Assembly: GCA_009778785.1 (NCBI GenBank)
Contig: WRFN01000002.1
Coordinates: forward strand, 1-64,000
From: Betaproteobacteria bacterium
GTDB lineage: Bacteria; Pseudomonadota; Gammaproteobacteria; Burkholderiales; Casimicrobiaceae
Direction: 5' to 3'
Length of the DNA stretch: 64,000 nucleotides
Positions within the stretch are counted from its first letter, which is position 1. Every line of letters begins with the position of its first letter. The notes beneath the pieces are model-generated. The model made no database searches and had not been told where the DNA came from. It saw nothing but the letters and a program-made list of their open reading frames with translations. A program made the translations under genes and the position numbers. Of the stretch, positions 28,817-38,489 are shown piece by piece.

Positions 28817-29644
28817 ATGACTGTTTACGACCTGCACTGCCATTCCACTGCCTCCGACGGCACGCTCGCGCCGTCGGCGCTGGTCGCCCGAGCCGCCCAG
28901 CGCGGAGTGGATTTTCTGGCGCTTACCGACCACGACGACCTTTCCGGGCTTCCCGAAGCGCATCACGCCAGCATCGGCTCGCCGGTTCAGATCATCAACG
29001 GCGTCGAGCTTTCCACCCTTTGGGAACGCCGAACGGTGCATGTGGTCGGTCTTTTTTTCGATGCCGAATCGCTTGCCCTGAAAGAGGCGCTTACCTTGGT
29101 TCGCGCTGCTCGCCAACAACGGGCCGAAGCCATCGGCCAGGCGCTGGCGCGGGCGGGGATCGGCGGCGCGCTGGAAGGCGCCCGCCGTTTCGTGACCAAC
29201 GAAGCACTGATTTCACGTTCGCATTTTGCCCGCTTCCTGGTTGAACAAGGGGTTGTCTCCGAAAAGCAACAAGCGTTCACCCGTTATCTCGGCGCGGGAA
29301 AACCCGCGCATGCCCCTCCCCCTTGGCCGGCTCTGGCTGAGAGCATTGCCGTGTTACACGCGGCGGGTGGCGTCGCCGTGCTGGCGCACCCTGGTCGTTA
29401 CCCGTTGACCGATACTGCCATGCGTCGCTTGCTGGATGAATTCCGCGACTTGGCCGGCGATGCGATTGAAATTTTTTCGTCGTCGCATACTCCGCAACAA
29501 AGCGAACGCTTCGCTGAATATGCTCGCTTTTATGGTTTCAAAGCGTCTCTCGGTTCCGACTTTCATGATCCCGAAGAGAGCCACATTGACCTAGGCGCTT
29601 TGCCGCCGATTCCTGTCGGGCTGGTGCCGGTCTGGTCACGATAG
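28817..29644 (+). CDS. rnm: PHP-domain 5'-3' exonuclease RNase AM / YciV family
   Basis: 275 residues. The PHP metal-binding motifs are in place: DLHCHSTASDGT (first), LTDHDD (second), GVELST, HPGRYP and SDFHDP near the C-terminus. The E. coli homologue (YciV/Rnm) hydrolyses short nucleic acids from the 5' end and matures rRNA 5' ends. ATG 28817 fits the family start. Its position next to ppsR rather than in the trpE/yciV context is common in betaproteobacteria, though I cannot verify this here. Confidence 0.88.
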   Translation: MTVYDLHCHSTASDGTLAPSALVARAAQRGVDFLALTDHDDLSGLPEAHHASIGSPVQIINGVELSTLWERRTVHVVGLFFDAESLALKEALTLVRAARQQRAEAIGQALARAGIGGALEGARRFVTNEALISRSHFARFLVEQGVVSEKQQAFTRYLGAGKPAHAPPPWPALAESIAVLHAAGGVAVLAHPGRYPLTDTAMRRLLDEFRDLAGDAIEIFSSSHTPQQSERFAEYARFYGFKASLGSDFHDPEESHIDLGALPPIPVGLVPVWSR

Positions 29645-29763
29645 GGGTATGATATATTGGTGAGCGTTTTCCTCTCCCGACCTTCGCTTGTAGTCATAGC
29701 GTATGCAAAGGATAGGTTGGCATGGAATAAAACCAGACCATAACCGATTCACTTAAACCCATC

Positions 29764-30585
29764 ATGGAATCACGACGCAGCGTTTTCTTCGTTTCCGACG
29801 GCACCGGCATCACCGTTGAAATCCTCGGCAACAGCTTGTTAACTCAGTTTGAGGGAACGCTTTTTCGCCGCATCACCCTTCCCTTTATCCATAACCGGAA
29901 GGCCTTGCAGCACGCCATCGATCAAATCAATCGGGCCGTCAAGGAAGAGCAGCAAAAACCGATTGTTTTTCTGTCGATCATCAACGACGAGATGAACCGT
30001 GAGCTGTGCGAAAAAACGCACGCACTGACGCTGGATTTTTTTCAGGCCTTCATTTCGCCGCTCGAACAGGAGCTTGGTGTCAAGAGTACCCACGCCGCCG
30101 GTCGTTCGCACAGCGTCAACTACGACTACTTCCGCCGGATGGAGGCGATCAATTTCGCGCAAATGCACGACGACGGCGCTGCCACCCGCGATCTCTCCCA
30201 TGCTGAGGTGATTCTGATCGGCGTCTCCCGCTGCGGCAAAACGCCGACATCGCTGTATCTGGCGCTGCAATTCGGCATTCGCGCCGCCAACTTTCCGCTG
30301 ACTCCAGATGATTTTGCCGATCACAAACTGCCCGACTCTCTCCAGTCGTTGCGGCACAAACTGTTCGGGCTGACCATTGATCCCAAACGTTTGAGCCAGA
30401 TTCGACAAGAGCGCCGCGCCGACAGCCACTACGCTTCTCTGGAAAACTGTCGTCAGGAAATCCGCAACGCCGAGACCTTGATGGAACAGGAAAAGATTCC
30501 GATTCTGGACACCACCGCCAAGTCCATCGAAGAAATCGCCACCACCATCATCCACGAGGCAAAATTGAGTCGGCACCTTTATTGA
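29764..30585 (+). CDS. ppsR: PEP synthase regulatory protein (kinase/pyrophosphorylase, DUF299)
   Basis: 273 residues. Uses ADP to phosphorylate and Pi to dephosphorylate PEP synthase on a threonine near its catalytic His. The family start FFVSDGTGITVE is exact, and the P-loop GVSRCGKTPTS (residues ~155-165) is intact. Pairing of ppsA and ppsR on opposite strands is common, but here they are separated by an XRE gene, a 603-bp gap and rnm. Confidence 0.95.
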   Translation: MESRRSVFFVSDGTGITVEILGNSLLTQFEGTLFRRITLPFIHNRKALQHAIDQINRAVKEEQQKPIVFLSIINDEMNRELCEKTHALTLDFFQAFISPLEQELGVKSTHAAGRSHSVNYDYFRRMEAINFAQMHDDGAATRDLSHAEVILIGVSRCGKTPTSLYLALQFGIRAANFPLTPDDFADHKLPDSLQSLRHKLFGLTIDPKRLSQIRQERRADSHYASLENCRQEIRNAETLMEQEKIPILDTTAKSIEEIATTIIHEAKLSRHLY

Positions 30586-30656
30586 GACTCAAGATCAAAT
30601 CTCGTGTACAATGCGTTGATTCATAAGCTAATTTGTCCAACCCCTCAGGAGCACTT

Positions 30657-31508
30657 ATGTTGACCGTTTTTCGTTCTGCTGTTTCGGTAATTGTCACCGC
30701 CTTCGCCCTCCTGCTTGCGCTTCCGGCTCACGCCGATTACATTGTTGACTACACCGATATCTGGATCGACGCTAACGCCGCTATCGGAGCGGCCGGTTTC
30801 GGCATTAACTTCGTCCAAAGCGGCAACAGTTTCGATTACATTTTTGCGACCTTCTTCATTTACGACCCCGCCACCGGCAACCCTGTGTGGGTCACCGGCG
30901 GATTGAGCCGCGACAGCAGCGGCACTTATTTTTCCGGCGACATTTATCAAACGAAGAGTGATCCGACCACCAGCCCCTTCCTCCCGAAAAATGCCGTCTC
31001 CACCAAGCTCGGGACTGCCAAATTCACCCCCACCTCGACAAATTCAACCACGGGAACGCTGGTTTATACGGTCAACGGAACAGCCACAACAATCAACTTG
31101 AAGCGGCAGACATTGACCGAGAATATTCTCGACGGCACTTACTGGGGACAAGCCACCATCCGCAGCGCCAATTGTTCATCCAGCATTTATAACGGAACCT
31201 TCTTCAACACCATGGTTCTCACTGTGGCGAAACAAGCGAACAGTTCTCAGGCCACGTACACTTTCACCCTGAACAATAATAGCTACAACTGCACCATGAC
31301 GGGCACGCTGGTTCAAGAAGGCCGCTTCCAAAAAATCGACAACGCGAAGTACGTTTGTTACTCGGGAAACACCAAAATCGTGGACAGCTCCGCCAACCTC
31401 TACAACATTGCGGCAACCACGCAAGGCATCGAGGGCGAATGGACTTCCGACAAAGGGTGGGGAAGCTGTGTGGAAGAAACCCATTTCGCCGCAGTGTTGT
31501 ACCCCTGA
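30657..31508 (+). CDS. Secreted protein of unknown function (FFIYDPATGNPVW type)
   Basis: 283 residues. Signal peptide ending LALPAHADY (cleavage near residue 26-27), then a Ser/Thr/Asn-rich beta-type sequence. A start motif, YTDIWIDANAAIGAAGFGIN then FATFFIYDPATGNPVWVTGG, resembles the repeats NPxExGWGxN...FATWFxYD found in several uncharacterised exported proteins of Xanthomonadales and betaproteobacteria; a second related block ends the protein (WTSDKGWGSCVEETHFAAVLYP). I cannot assign a role. CAGGAGC precedes ATG 30657; TACAAT at 30607-30612 is a possible -10. A strong terminator follows. Confidence 0.72.
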   Translation: MLTVFRSAVSVIVTAFALLLALPAHADYIVDYTDIWIDANAAIGAAGFGINFVQSGNSFDYIFATFFIYDPATGNPVWVTGGLSRDSSGTYFSGDIYQTKSDPTTSPFLPKNAVSTKLGTAKFTPTSTNSTTGTLVYTVNGTATTINLKRQTLTENILDGTYWGQATIRSANCSSSIYNGTFFNTMVLTVAKQANSSQATYTFTLNNNSYNCTMTGTLVQEGRFQKIDNAKYVCYSGNTKIVDSSANLYNIAATTQGIEGEWTSDKGWGSCVEETHFAAVLYP

Positions 31509-31562
31509 TTTTTCGCTATCGCCAGAGAGGTTATCGTTTCACGAACCTCTGTGGACAATGGG

Positions 31563-31594
31563 AAAAAGCGCGACGAATCCCCGCGCTTTTTTTT
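31563..31594 (+). terminator. Rho-independent terminator after the secreted-protein gene
   Basis: AAAAAGCGCG - 9-nt loop - CGCGC followed by eight T (31587-31594). The stem is G+C-rich and directly followed by the U tract, 55 bp after the stop. The remaining ~215 bp to yebC contain nothing I can support beyond a weak -10-like TATCATAAT at 31768-31776. Confidence 0.85.
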
Positions 31595-31809
31595 CTCAGT
31601 TTTTGCCTTGGCACTAGATAAAGCCAATTGCGTTGGCGAAGGCGTTACCCTCTCTTGGAAGCAAAGCCTGTCTGGGCTTTCGGAGTTGCCCTTCCCGCTG
31701 CCCTGATTTCATTGTGCCGCGCATCATGACAAACCAGCGAAACCTTCCGTCCGCCCTGGCTTTGCAGTATCATAATCGCCTTCGTCAAGCGTGATTTCAG
31801 GAGTATCGG

Positions 31810-32541
31810 ATGGCCGGCCACAGCAAATGGGCAAACATTAAACACAAGAAAGCGCTCACCGATGCCAAGCGCGGCAAGGTTTTCACTCGTCTGATCAAAG
31901 AAATCACGGTGGCCGCCAAGTTGGGCGGCAGCGACATTTCCGCTAACCCGCGCCTGCGGCTGGCGGTGGACAAAGCCTACGGGCAAAACATGCCCAAGGA
32001 CACGATTGAACGCGCGATCAAGCGCGGCGCCGGTGAGCTTGAAGGAGTGGCTTATGAAGAAATCCGCTATGAGGGTTACGGCCCCTGTGGTGCGGCGGTG
32101 ATCGTTGATTGCATGACCGACAACCGGACGCGAACCGTCGCCGATGTGCGCCATGCGTTTTCCAAATACGGCGGTAACCTCGGCACCGACGGCTCGGTTG
32201 CCTTTCTGTTCAAACACTGCGGGCAAATCGTCTTTGAGCCGGGCGCTGACGAAAACGCTATCATGGAAGCCGCCATCAACGCCGGCGCCGATGACGTCAC
32301 CACCAACGACGACGGCAGTCTGGAAGTCATCACCGATCCCTATGCCTTCCTTGCCGTCAAGGACGCGCTGATCGCCGCCGGACTGCAACCTGCTTTTGCC
32401 GAAGTGACCATGACTGCCTCGACGCCGGTCGAAATGATCGGCGATGACGCCGTGAAAATGCAGAAGCTGCTCGACGCGCTGGAATCGCTCGACGACGTTC
32501 AGGAGGTTTACACGTCCGCTGAGCTTGACGAAGAAGCGTAG
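31810..32541 (+). CDS. yebC: YebC/PmpR-family DNA-binding transcriptional regulator
   Basis: 243 residues. The family start [28 protein letters not shown] is exact, with [23 protein letters not shown] and [14 protein letters not shown] downstream. Members are now linked both to transcription control and to relieving ribosome stalling at polyproline. The ATG has AGGAG 8-12 nt upstream. It is followed after 32 bp by ruvC, a conserved pairing. Confidence 0.95.
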   Translation: MAGHSKWANIKHKKALTDAKRGKVFTRLIKEITVAAKLGGSDISANPRLRLAVDKAYGQNMPKDTIERAIKRGAGELEGVAYEEIRYEGYGPCGAAVIVDCMTDNRTRTVADVRHAFSKYGGNLGTDGSVAFLFKHCGQIVFEPGADENAIMEAAINAGADDVTTNDDGSLEVITDPYAFLAVKDALIAAGLQPAFAEVTMTASTPVEMIGDDAVKMQKLLDALESLDDVQEVYTSAELDEEA

Positions 32542-32573
32542 CGCCAGAGGAAATCGCTTCTCGCGTTCCCGCT

Positions 32574-33110
32574 ATGACCGCCCTTCCCTCGCGCCGCATT
32601 CTCGGTCTCGATCCCGGACTGCGGGTCACGGGGTTCGGCATCGTCGATGTGGCCGGCTCTCAGTTGACTTACGTCACCAGCGGCAGCATTCGCACGGAAG
32701 GCGAAGGCTTGCCGACCCGCCTCGGCATCATCGCCCACGACTTGACCCACGTCATTCGTGAGTTTCATCCCGACGAAGCCAGCGTCGAACTGGTTTTCGT
32801 CAACGTCAATCCGACATCGACCTTGCTCTTGGGGCAAGCACGCGGCGGCGCGATTACGGCGCTGGTGATGGCGGGCTTGCCGGTTTATGAATACACCGCG
32901 AACCAGATCAAGCAGGCTGTCGTCGGTCACGGCAAAGCACAGAAAACGCAAGTGCAACACATGGTTCAACACCTGCTTCAGTTACCGGCGGCGCCCTCCG
33001 CCGATGCGGCAGACGCGCTGGCTTGCGCCATTTGCCACATCAACAGCGTCGGCAGCATGAATCGGCTGTCGGCAACGCATCGCCGACGCGGCGGAAGAAT
33101 GATTATTTAA
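32574..33110 (+). CDS. ruvC: Holliday junction resolvase RuvC
   Basis: 178 residues. Catalytic acidic residues can be placed by motif: D in LGLDPG, E in SVELVFVN, and the two D in ADAADALA. Resolves four-way junctions with RuvAB. In many genomes ruvA and ruvB follow directly, but here a terminator ends the operon and the convergent nuo operon begins, so ruvAB must lie elsewhere. The ATG is preceded by weak Shine-Dalgarno sequence. Confidence 0.95.
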   Translation: MTALPSRRILGLDPGLRVTGFGIVDVAGSQLTYVTSGSIRTEGEGLPTRLGIIAHDLTHVIREFHPDEASVELVFVNVNPTSTLLLGQARGGAITALVMAGLPVYEYTANQIKQAVVGHGKAQKTQVQHMVQHLLQLPAAPSADAADALACAICHINSVGSMNRLSATHRRRGGRMII

Positions 33111-33127
33111 TGCGGAAAGAAAGGCAT

Positions 33128-33160
33128 AAAGGCGGGTTTGAAACCCGCCTTTATTTTTTT
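33128..33160 (+). terminator. Terminator between ruvC and nuoN
   Basis: AAAGGCGGGTTT-G-AAACCCGCCTTT forms a perfect 12-bp stem at 33128-33152, followed by ATTTTTTT. On the minus strand the stem ends in TTT only, so it is probably strong for yebC-ruvC and weaker for the convergent nuo operon, whose last gene stops at 33176. Confidence 0.88.
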
Positions 33161-33175
33161 ATGTTCAGCGCATTC

Positions 33176-34651
33176 CTAGAGTACTCTCGCCCACGCCAGC
33201 GCTTGCACCGTCAAGTCCAACAGCGCGCTCGGGAACAAGCCCAGCACCAGCAGAGCCACGCCGTTTAACACCAGCACGACCCGCGCCACCACGCCGATGC
33301 ACGGAAACTCGCTCGCTCTTTCTTCGTCCGGGCTGGAGAAGAACATTAGCCGTATCACGCGCAGGTAATAATAAGCCGCGATGACTGAGGTGAGGATGGC
33401 GACCACCGATAACCAGATGAAGCCGTTCATCAACGCCGCAGCGATCACCGCGAATTTTCCGTAAAAGCCCAGCAACGGCGGCACGCCGGCCAGCGAGAGC
33501 ATCGCTAAAGTCATCAGGGCAGCGCGAATGGGCGAACGTTTGTAGAGACCGCGAAAATCTTCGAGGTCGCTGCCCCGACTCAAGGTAGCGCCGCTTTCAT
33601 CCGACGTTTCGTTCATCGACAGCAACACGCCGAACGCGACCAAGTTGGACAACACGTAAGTCAGAATGTAAAACACCGCTGCGCCAAAACCGTCCTGTGT
33701 GCCGACCAGCGCGCCGAGCAGCAGATACCCCATGTGGCCGATAGTCGAATACGCCAACATCCGTTTCAAATTGGTTTGCGCGATGGCCGCGACCGCACCG
33801 ACGATCATCGACAACACGGCAAGAAACGCCAGCATACCCTGCCAGTAAACCAATAGTGGCGATAACGGCCCGCTCATCAAGCGCAACAACAACACAACCG
33901 CTGCCAACTTCGGCACGGTGCTGATGAACAAGGCCACCACCGTCGGCGCGCCGCGATAAACATCCGGCGCCCACATGTGGAACGGCACTGCACTCAACTT
34001 GAAAGCCAAGCCCGAAACGAGGAAGAACAAGCCCAACAACAGCAAGCCATGGCTGGCGCCGGACATCGCCAAGCTGCCCACGGCAGCAAGTCCCAACGAG
34101 CCGGTGGCGCCGTAGATGAGAGAGATACCGTAAAGCATGAATCCCGACGCCAGCGCACCGAGGAAAAAGTATTTGAGTCCGGCTTCGACCGACATCGCGT
34201 CATCTTTGCGCAACGCCACCATCGCGTACAACGGCAACGCCATCAGTTCCAGGCCGAGATACAGCGGCACGAAATGATAAGCGCCGATCACCACGACCAC
34301 GCCCAGCGTCGAGCACAGGAACAACAGGAAAGTTTCCGGTTGCCACAGTTTTTGCCGGATCAGCGAAGCGCGGCCATAAAGCAGCGCCAGCGACAGGCCG
34401 ATCAAGGCGGCGCTTTGCATTAACAGCGTCGATGAGTTGCGCAACACCACGCCTTCGACGATGCGGGGATTCACGATGTACCGCGCTTGTGTCAGCCACA
34501 GCAACGCCACCGCGACCCACAGCGCCAATTGCGTGACGCCATACGCCACGGTGCCGTCACGGGAAGGAGACACCGTCGTTGCCAGCAGGATCAGCACCAG
34601 CGCCGCCAGCAGCGTCAGTTCGGGGAGGAAAGGTATCAGGGAGAAAGTCAT
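33176..34651 (-). CDS. nuoN: NADH-quinone oxidoreductase subunit N
   Basis: 491 residues, about 14 membrane segments, one of the three antiporter-like proton-channel subunits of complex I. Family marks include GLELMALPLYAMVAL near residue 125 and KLSAVPFHMWAPDVYRGAPT around 230, with NLKRMLAYSTIGHMGYLLLG after it. ATG 34651 starts at MTFSLIPFLPEL; the longer frame is unsupported. Last gene of the nuo operon, 11 bp after nuoM. Confidence 0.96.
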   Translation of the reverse strand: MTFSLIPFLPELTLLAALVLILLATTVSPSRDGTVAYGVTQLALWVAVALLWLTQARYIVNPRIVEGVVLRNSSTLLMQSAALIGLSLALLYGRASLIRQKLWQPETFLLFLCSTLGVVVVIGAYHFVPLYLGLELMALPLYAMVALRKDDAMSVEAGLKYFFLGALASGFMLYGISLIYGATGSLGLAAVGSLAMSGASHGLLLLGLFFLVSGLAFKLSAVPFHMWAPDVYRGAPTVVALFISTVPKLAAVVLLLRLMSGPLSPLLVYWQGMLAFLAVLSMIVGAVAAIAQTNLKRMLAYSTIGHMGYLLLGALVGTQDGFGAAVFYILTYVLSNLVAFGVLLSMNETSDESGATLSRGSDLEDFRGLYKRSPIRAALMTLAMLSLAGVPPLLGFYGKFAVIAAALMNGFIWLSVVAILTSVIAAYYYLRVIRLMFFSSPDEERASEFPCIGVVARVVLVLNGVALLVLGLFPSALLDLTVQALAWARVL

Positions 34652-34662
34652 GGCTCGGTCGT

Positions 34663-36153
34663 TCAAAGTTTGGGCAGCGCCACATGCGCCAGCAGTTGTG
34701 TCACCGAAGCATCCGCCATCCCCAGAAGCGCTTGCGGCCAAAGGCCGAAGCCCAGCATGACTGCGGCCAGCACACTCAGCAACAGGCGTTCCCGCGTTCC
34801 CAGATCAGACAACGCGACGACCGACGGATGCGTGATCGGCCCAAAAACCACGCGCCGAACCATCCACAGCGTGTAGGCCGCGCCGATGATCAGCACCGTT
34901 GCCGCCAGCAAGCCGACGAGCAGTTGGTAGCCGCTCTGATGGCCGACCGCACCGATGATCACCAGGAATTCGCCGACGAAGCCCGATGTACCCGGCAGCC
35001 CGATGTTCGCCATCGCGAAGAACACCAGCAATGTCGCCAGCCAAGGCATCGCTTTGACGATGCCGCCGCAGTCGGTCAATTTGCAATCGCCGAATCGCGT
35101 TTTCAATGATTCAGCGACGAAGAACAACGCCGCAATCGCGAGGCCGTTCGACACCATCAACAACACCGCGCCCTTCATTGCCGTAGCGTTGAACAGGAAG
35201 AAGCCAAGTGTCACCAGCCCCATGTGCGCCACTGAGGAATAAGCGAACAAGCGCTTGAGATCGGTTTGCGCCAGCGCCACGATGCCGAAATAGATCACCG
35301 CAAATAAAGAGAGTGCGATCATCAACGGCGCCAATTGGTGCGCGGCATCGGGCACAATCGGCAACAGCAACCGCAGAAAACCGTATGCGCCGATCTTGGT
35401 CGCCGCCAGCATCACCGCCGCGCCGGTCGGCGCTTCGACGTAAGCGTCGGGCGCCCAAGCGTGCAGCGGCCACATCGGCGTCTTCACCGCAAACGCTATG
35501 AAGAACGCGCCGAACAGGATCAGCTGCATGTAAATGCTGAGCGGCAGGTGTTGCCAGGCTTCCATCGAAAACGTCTGCGAAACGCTGTAAAGGTAAAACA
35601 GCGCCAGCAGCATGAACAACGAACCGAACAACGTATAGAGAAAGAACTTAGTGGTGGCGTAGCGTCGCTGCGCACCGCCGAACACGCCGATGGCCAGATA
35701 CATCGGAATCAGCATCGCCTCAAAGAAGACGTAGAACAGCACGGCGTCGCGCGCCGAGAACGCGCCATACGTCAGCCCCGACGTAATCAGCAGCGCCGAC
35801 AGATAACCGCTTTTGCTGTCGGATTTTTGCGCCGCGATGACCAGCAGAGTAATCAACGCATTCATGCCGATGAACAGCACCGATAGGCCGTCGATTCCGA
35901 GCGCGTATTCGATGCTGAAATGCGGGATCCACATCACGCGCTCAGTGAATTGCATCATCCCCGAACCCGTTTGGAAACGGCAGAGAACGAAAATCGCAAT
36001 GATAAAAGCTACCCAAGCGGCGAGATTCGCCAGCCAGCGAGACCACCGGCCATGACCGACATGGCGCAACGCCAGCACCAGAATGCCCGCGATGATCGGC
36101 AACCAAATTAGGATGGAGAGTACCGGCGGCATGTTGTTCATTTCTCCGTTCAT
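34663..36153 (-). CDS. nuoM: NADH-quinone oxidoreductase subunit M
   Basis: 496 residues if started at ATG 36153, which overlaps the nuoL stop in TGATG; ATG 36132 (MPPVLSILIWLP) is an alternative with GGAG upstream. Polytopic antiporter-like subunit with FEAMLIPMYLAIG, AFAVKTPMWPLHAWAPDAYVEAPTG and DLKRLFAYSSVAHMGLV, which carry the conserved Glu and Lys residues of the proton path. Confidence 0.96.
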   Translation of the reverse strand: MNGEMNNMPPVLSILIWLPIIAGILVLALRHVGHGRWSRWLANLAAWVAFIIAIFVLCRFQTGSGMMQFTERVMWIPHFSIEYALGIDGLSVLFIGMNALITLLVIAAQKSDSKSGYLSALLITSGLTYGAFSARDAVLFYVFFEAMLIPMYLAIGVFGGAQRRYATTKFFLYTLFGSLFMLLALFYLYSVSQTFSMEAWQHLPLSIYMQLILFGAFFIAFAVKTPMWPLHAWAPDAYVEAPTGAAVMLAATKIGAYGFLRLLLPIVPDAAHQLAPLMIALSLFAVIYFGIVALAQTDLKRLFAYSSVAHMGLVTLGFFLFNATAMKGAVLLMVSNGLAIAALFFVAESLKTRFGDCKLTDCGGIVKAMPWLATLLVFFAMANIGLPGTSGFVGEFLVIIGAVGHQSGYQLLVGLLAATVLIIGAAYTLWMVRRVVFGPITHPSVVALSDLGTRERLLLSVLAAVMLGFGLWPQALLGMADASVTQLLAHVALPKL

Positions 36154-38168
36154 CAGAGTATTCCCCACCAGGTCATCAACACCAGCAAGCCCAAAGCCAT
36201 TGCAAACGCGTAATGGTAAAGGTAACCGGTTTGCAAATAGCGCAAGCCTTGTGCGCCCCATCGCACCAACTGTGACGTGCTTTGCACCAGCACGCCTTCG
36301 GTCAGGAACTGTTCACCGCCCTGCATGAACACTGACGCCAGACTGCGCGCGCCGCGCACGAACACTCGCTCGTAAAACGCGTCAACGTAGTAATTGTTCT
36401 TGAGCGCGTTGTACACGCCGCCCAACGAGCGCGCCAACCGATCCGCCGATTTCGGCGACGACAAGGTAAAGTACCAGGCGGTGGCGATGCCCGCTAACGC
36501 CAACCACAGCGGCGCCGACAAGAGCGCATTCAGGAAGTAGTCGAGAATGCCGTGCCATTCGGCGTGCAGTTCCGCCATCGCCGGATGCGCCACGTAATTG
36601 CCGTGAATCGCCGCGCCGAAATAATCGCCGATCAGCACCGGCTCCACGCAAAAAATTCCGGCGAAGACCGAGCAAATCGCCAGCACGATCAACGGGATCG
36701 TCACGACCTTGGGCGATTCATGGACGTCATGATGCGCTTCATGCGTTACGCCATGCGCTTTCTTGTGCGCGCCGCGTTTGGCATCGCTCTTCGATTCGCC
36801 GTAGCGCGATGCGCCGTGGAAAGTCATGAAGATCATTCGGAAGGTGTAGCAAGCCGTCAGGAACACGCCGAGCATCAGCGCCCAGTAAGCGTAAGTGTGT
36901 CCCGTCACCGTGGCGGAATGCGCCGCTTCAATGATCGGTTCTTTGGAGAAAAATCCGGCGAACGGCGGCAGCCCGGCCAATGCCCAAGCACCGATCACCG
37001 CTGTCACGTAAGTGATTGGCATTCGTTTGCGCAGCCCGCCCATTTTGCGCATGTCTTGCTCGTGATGCAGCGCGATGATGACCGAGCCCGCCGCCAAGAA
37101 CAGCAGCGCTTTGAAGAAGGCATGGGTCATCAAGTGAAAGATCGCCGCCGAGTACGCCGACGCGCCCAACGCTACGGTCATGTAACCCAGTTGCGATAAG
37201 GTCGAATAAGCGATGACCCGTTTGATGTCGTTTTGTACCAGCCCCAACAGCGCCATCGTGATCGCCGTCGTCGCGCCGATGATGATGATGAACGACAATG
37301 CTGTGTCCGAACCTTCAAAAACAGGACTCATCCGCGCCACCATGAAGATACCGGCGGTCACCATCGTAGCCGCGTGGATCAACGCTGAGATTGGCGTCGG
37401 GCCTTCCATCGAATCGGGCAACCAGGAGTGCAACGGCACTTGTGCACTCTTGCCCATCGCGCCGATGAAGAGGCCAATGCAGGCAACCGTCAGCAACGAC
37501 CATTCCACGCCCGGCCACAGCGAAACATTCAAGCCGCGAAGCTCGTCCACCCGTCCGAAAATTTCCTTGAAATCGAGCGTGCCCAGCGCGGCGAACAACA
37601 AGCCGATGCCGATGATGAAACCGAAGTCGCCGACGCGGTTCATCAAGAACGCTTTCATCCCCGCTTTGGTCGCCGACGGGCGCGTGTACCAGAAACCGAT
37701 CAACAAATACGAAGCCAGCCCGACTCCTTCCCAACCGAAGAACATTTGCAGGAAGTTGTTCGACATCACCAGCATCAGCATCGAAAACGTGAAGAAAGCG
37801 ATGTACGCGAAAAAGCGCGCGTAACCGGGATCGTCTTTCATGTAGCCGATGGTATAGACGTGCACCAGAAACGAAACCAGCGTCACGACCACCATCATCA
37901 ACGCCGACAGCGGGTCGATCAGAAAGCCGACGGTCAGCTTCGTGCTGCCGAGATCGAGCCAGGTGTACAGCGTAACGCTGTTGCTCTGTATGCCGGTGCT
38001 CGGCCACAGCGTCGCGACTTCATACAGGACATTGGCGGAAAGCAGGAAGGAGATGCCCACTGCCGCGCAACAAACCCAGTGCGACCAGCAGCGCGGCACG
38101 CGACGGCCAAAGAAGCCGGCAAACAGCGCAGCGAGCAACGGTAACAGGGGAATGAGCGCCAGCATCAT
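36153..38168 (-). CDS. nuoL: NADH-quinone oxidoreductase subunit L
   Basis: 671 residues, the largest antiporter-like subunit, ending with the long amphipathic lateral helix and its C-terminal anchor. Motifs: FFGWEGVGLASYLLIGFW, GKSAQVPLHSWLPDSMEGPTPISALIHAATMV, NDIKRVIAYSTLSQLGYM. A His/Lys-rich stretch (about residues 465-490) lies in a loop before the last helices. Starts 2-3 bp after nuoK. Confidence 0.97.
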   Translation of the reverse strand: MMLALIPLLPLLAALFAGFFGRRVPRCWSHWVCCAAVGISFLLSANVLYEVATLWPSTGIQSNSVTLYTWLDLGSTKLTVGFLIDPLSALMMVVVTLVSFLVHVYTIGYMKDDPGYARFFAYIAFFTFSMLMLVMSNNFLQMFFGWEGVGLASYLLIGFWYTRPSATKAGMKAFLMNRVGDFGFIIGIGLLFAALGTLDFKEIFGRVDELRGLNVSLWPGVEWSLLTVACIGLFIGAMGKSAQVPLHSWLPDSMEGPTPISALIHAATMVTAGIFMVARMSPVFEGSDTALSFIIIIGATTAITMALLGLVQNDIKRVIAYSTLSQLGYMTVALGASAYSAAIFHLMTHAFFKALLFLAAGSVIIALHHEQDMRKMGGLRKRMPITYVTAVIGAWALAGLPPFAGFFSKEPIIEAAHSATVTGHTYAYWALMLGVFLTACYTFRMIFMTFHGASRYGESKSDAKRGAHKKAHGVTHEAHHDVHESPKVVTIPLIVLAICSVFAGIFCVEPVLIGDYFGAAIHGNYVAHPAMAELHAEWHGILDYFLNALLSAPLWLALAGIATAWYFTLSSPKSADRLARSLGGVYNALKNNYYVDAFYERVFVRGARSLASVFMQGGEQFLTEGVLVQSTSQLVRWGAQGLRYLQTGYLYHYAFAMALGLLVLMTWWGIL

Positions 38169-38170
38169 GA

Positions 38171-38488
38171 CTATCCTTTCAGGACATCGAGCGTTTGCAC
38201 GGCGATGGTGCCGCGACGGCGGAACAACAAGATCAACAGCGCCAAGCCGATGGCCGACTCCGTTGCCGCCGTGGCCAGCACAAAGGCGGTCATCACCTGA
38301 CCGGACAAATCGTGGTAATACACCGAGAAGGCAACGAAGTTGAGGTTGGCCGCCAGCAATACCAGTTCCACCGCCATCAGCAACACCAACACGTTGCGAC
38401 GGTTGGCGATGATGCCCACCAAGCTAATCACCAGCAGCGCTGCCGCCAGCAACAAATAATGTAACAGGGTCGGTTCCAGTCCAGGCAT
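38171..38488 (-). CDS. nuoK: NADH-quinone oxidoreductase subunit K
   Basis: 105 residues, three membrane segments. Carries the typical [23 protein letters not shown] helix with the Glu needed for proton transfer, and [21 protein letters not shown] with the second conserved Glu. Ends 2 bp before nuoL and starts 1 bp after nuoJ. Confidence 0.96.
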   Translation of the reverse strand: MPGLEPTLLHYLLLAAALLVISLVGIIANRRNVLVLLMAVELVLLAANLNFVAFSVYYHDLSGQVMTAFVLATAATESAIGLALLILLFRRRGTIAVQTLDVLKG

Positions 38489-38489
38489 T

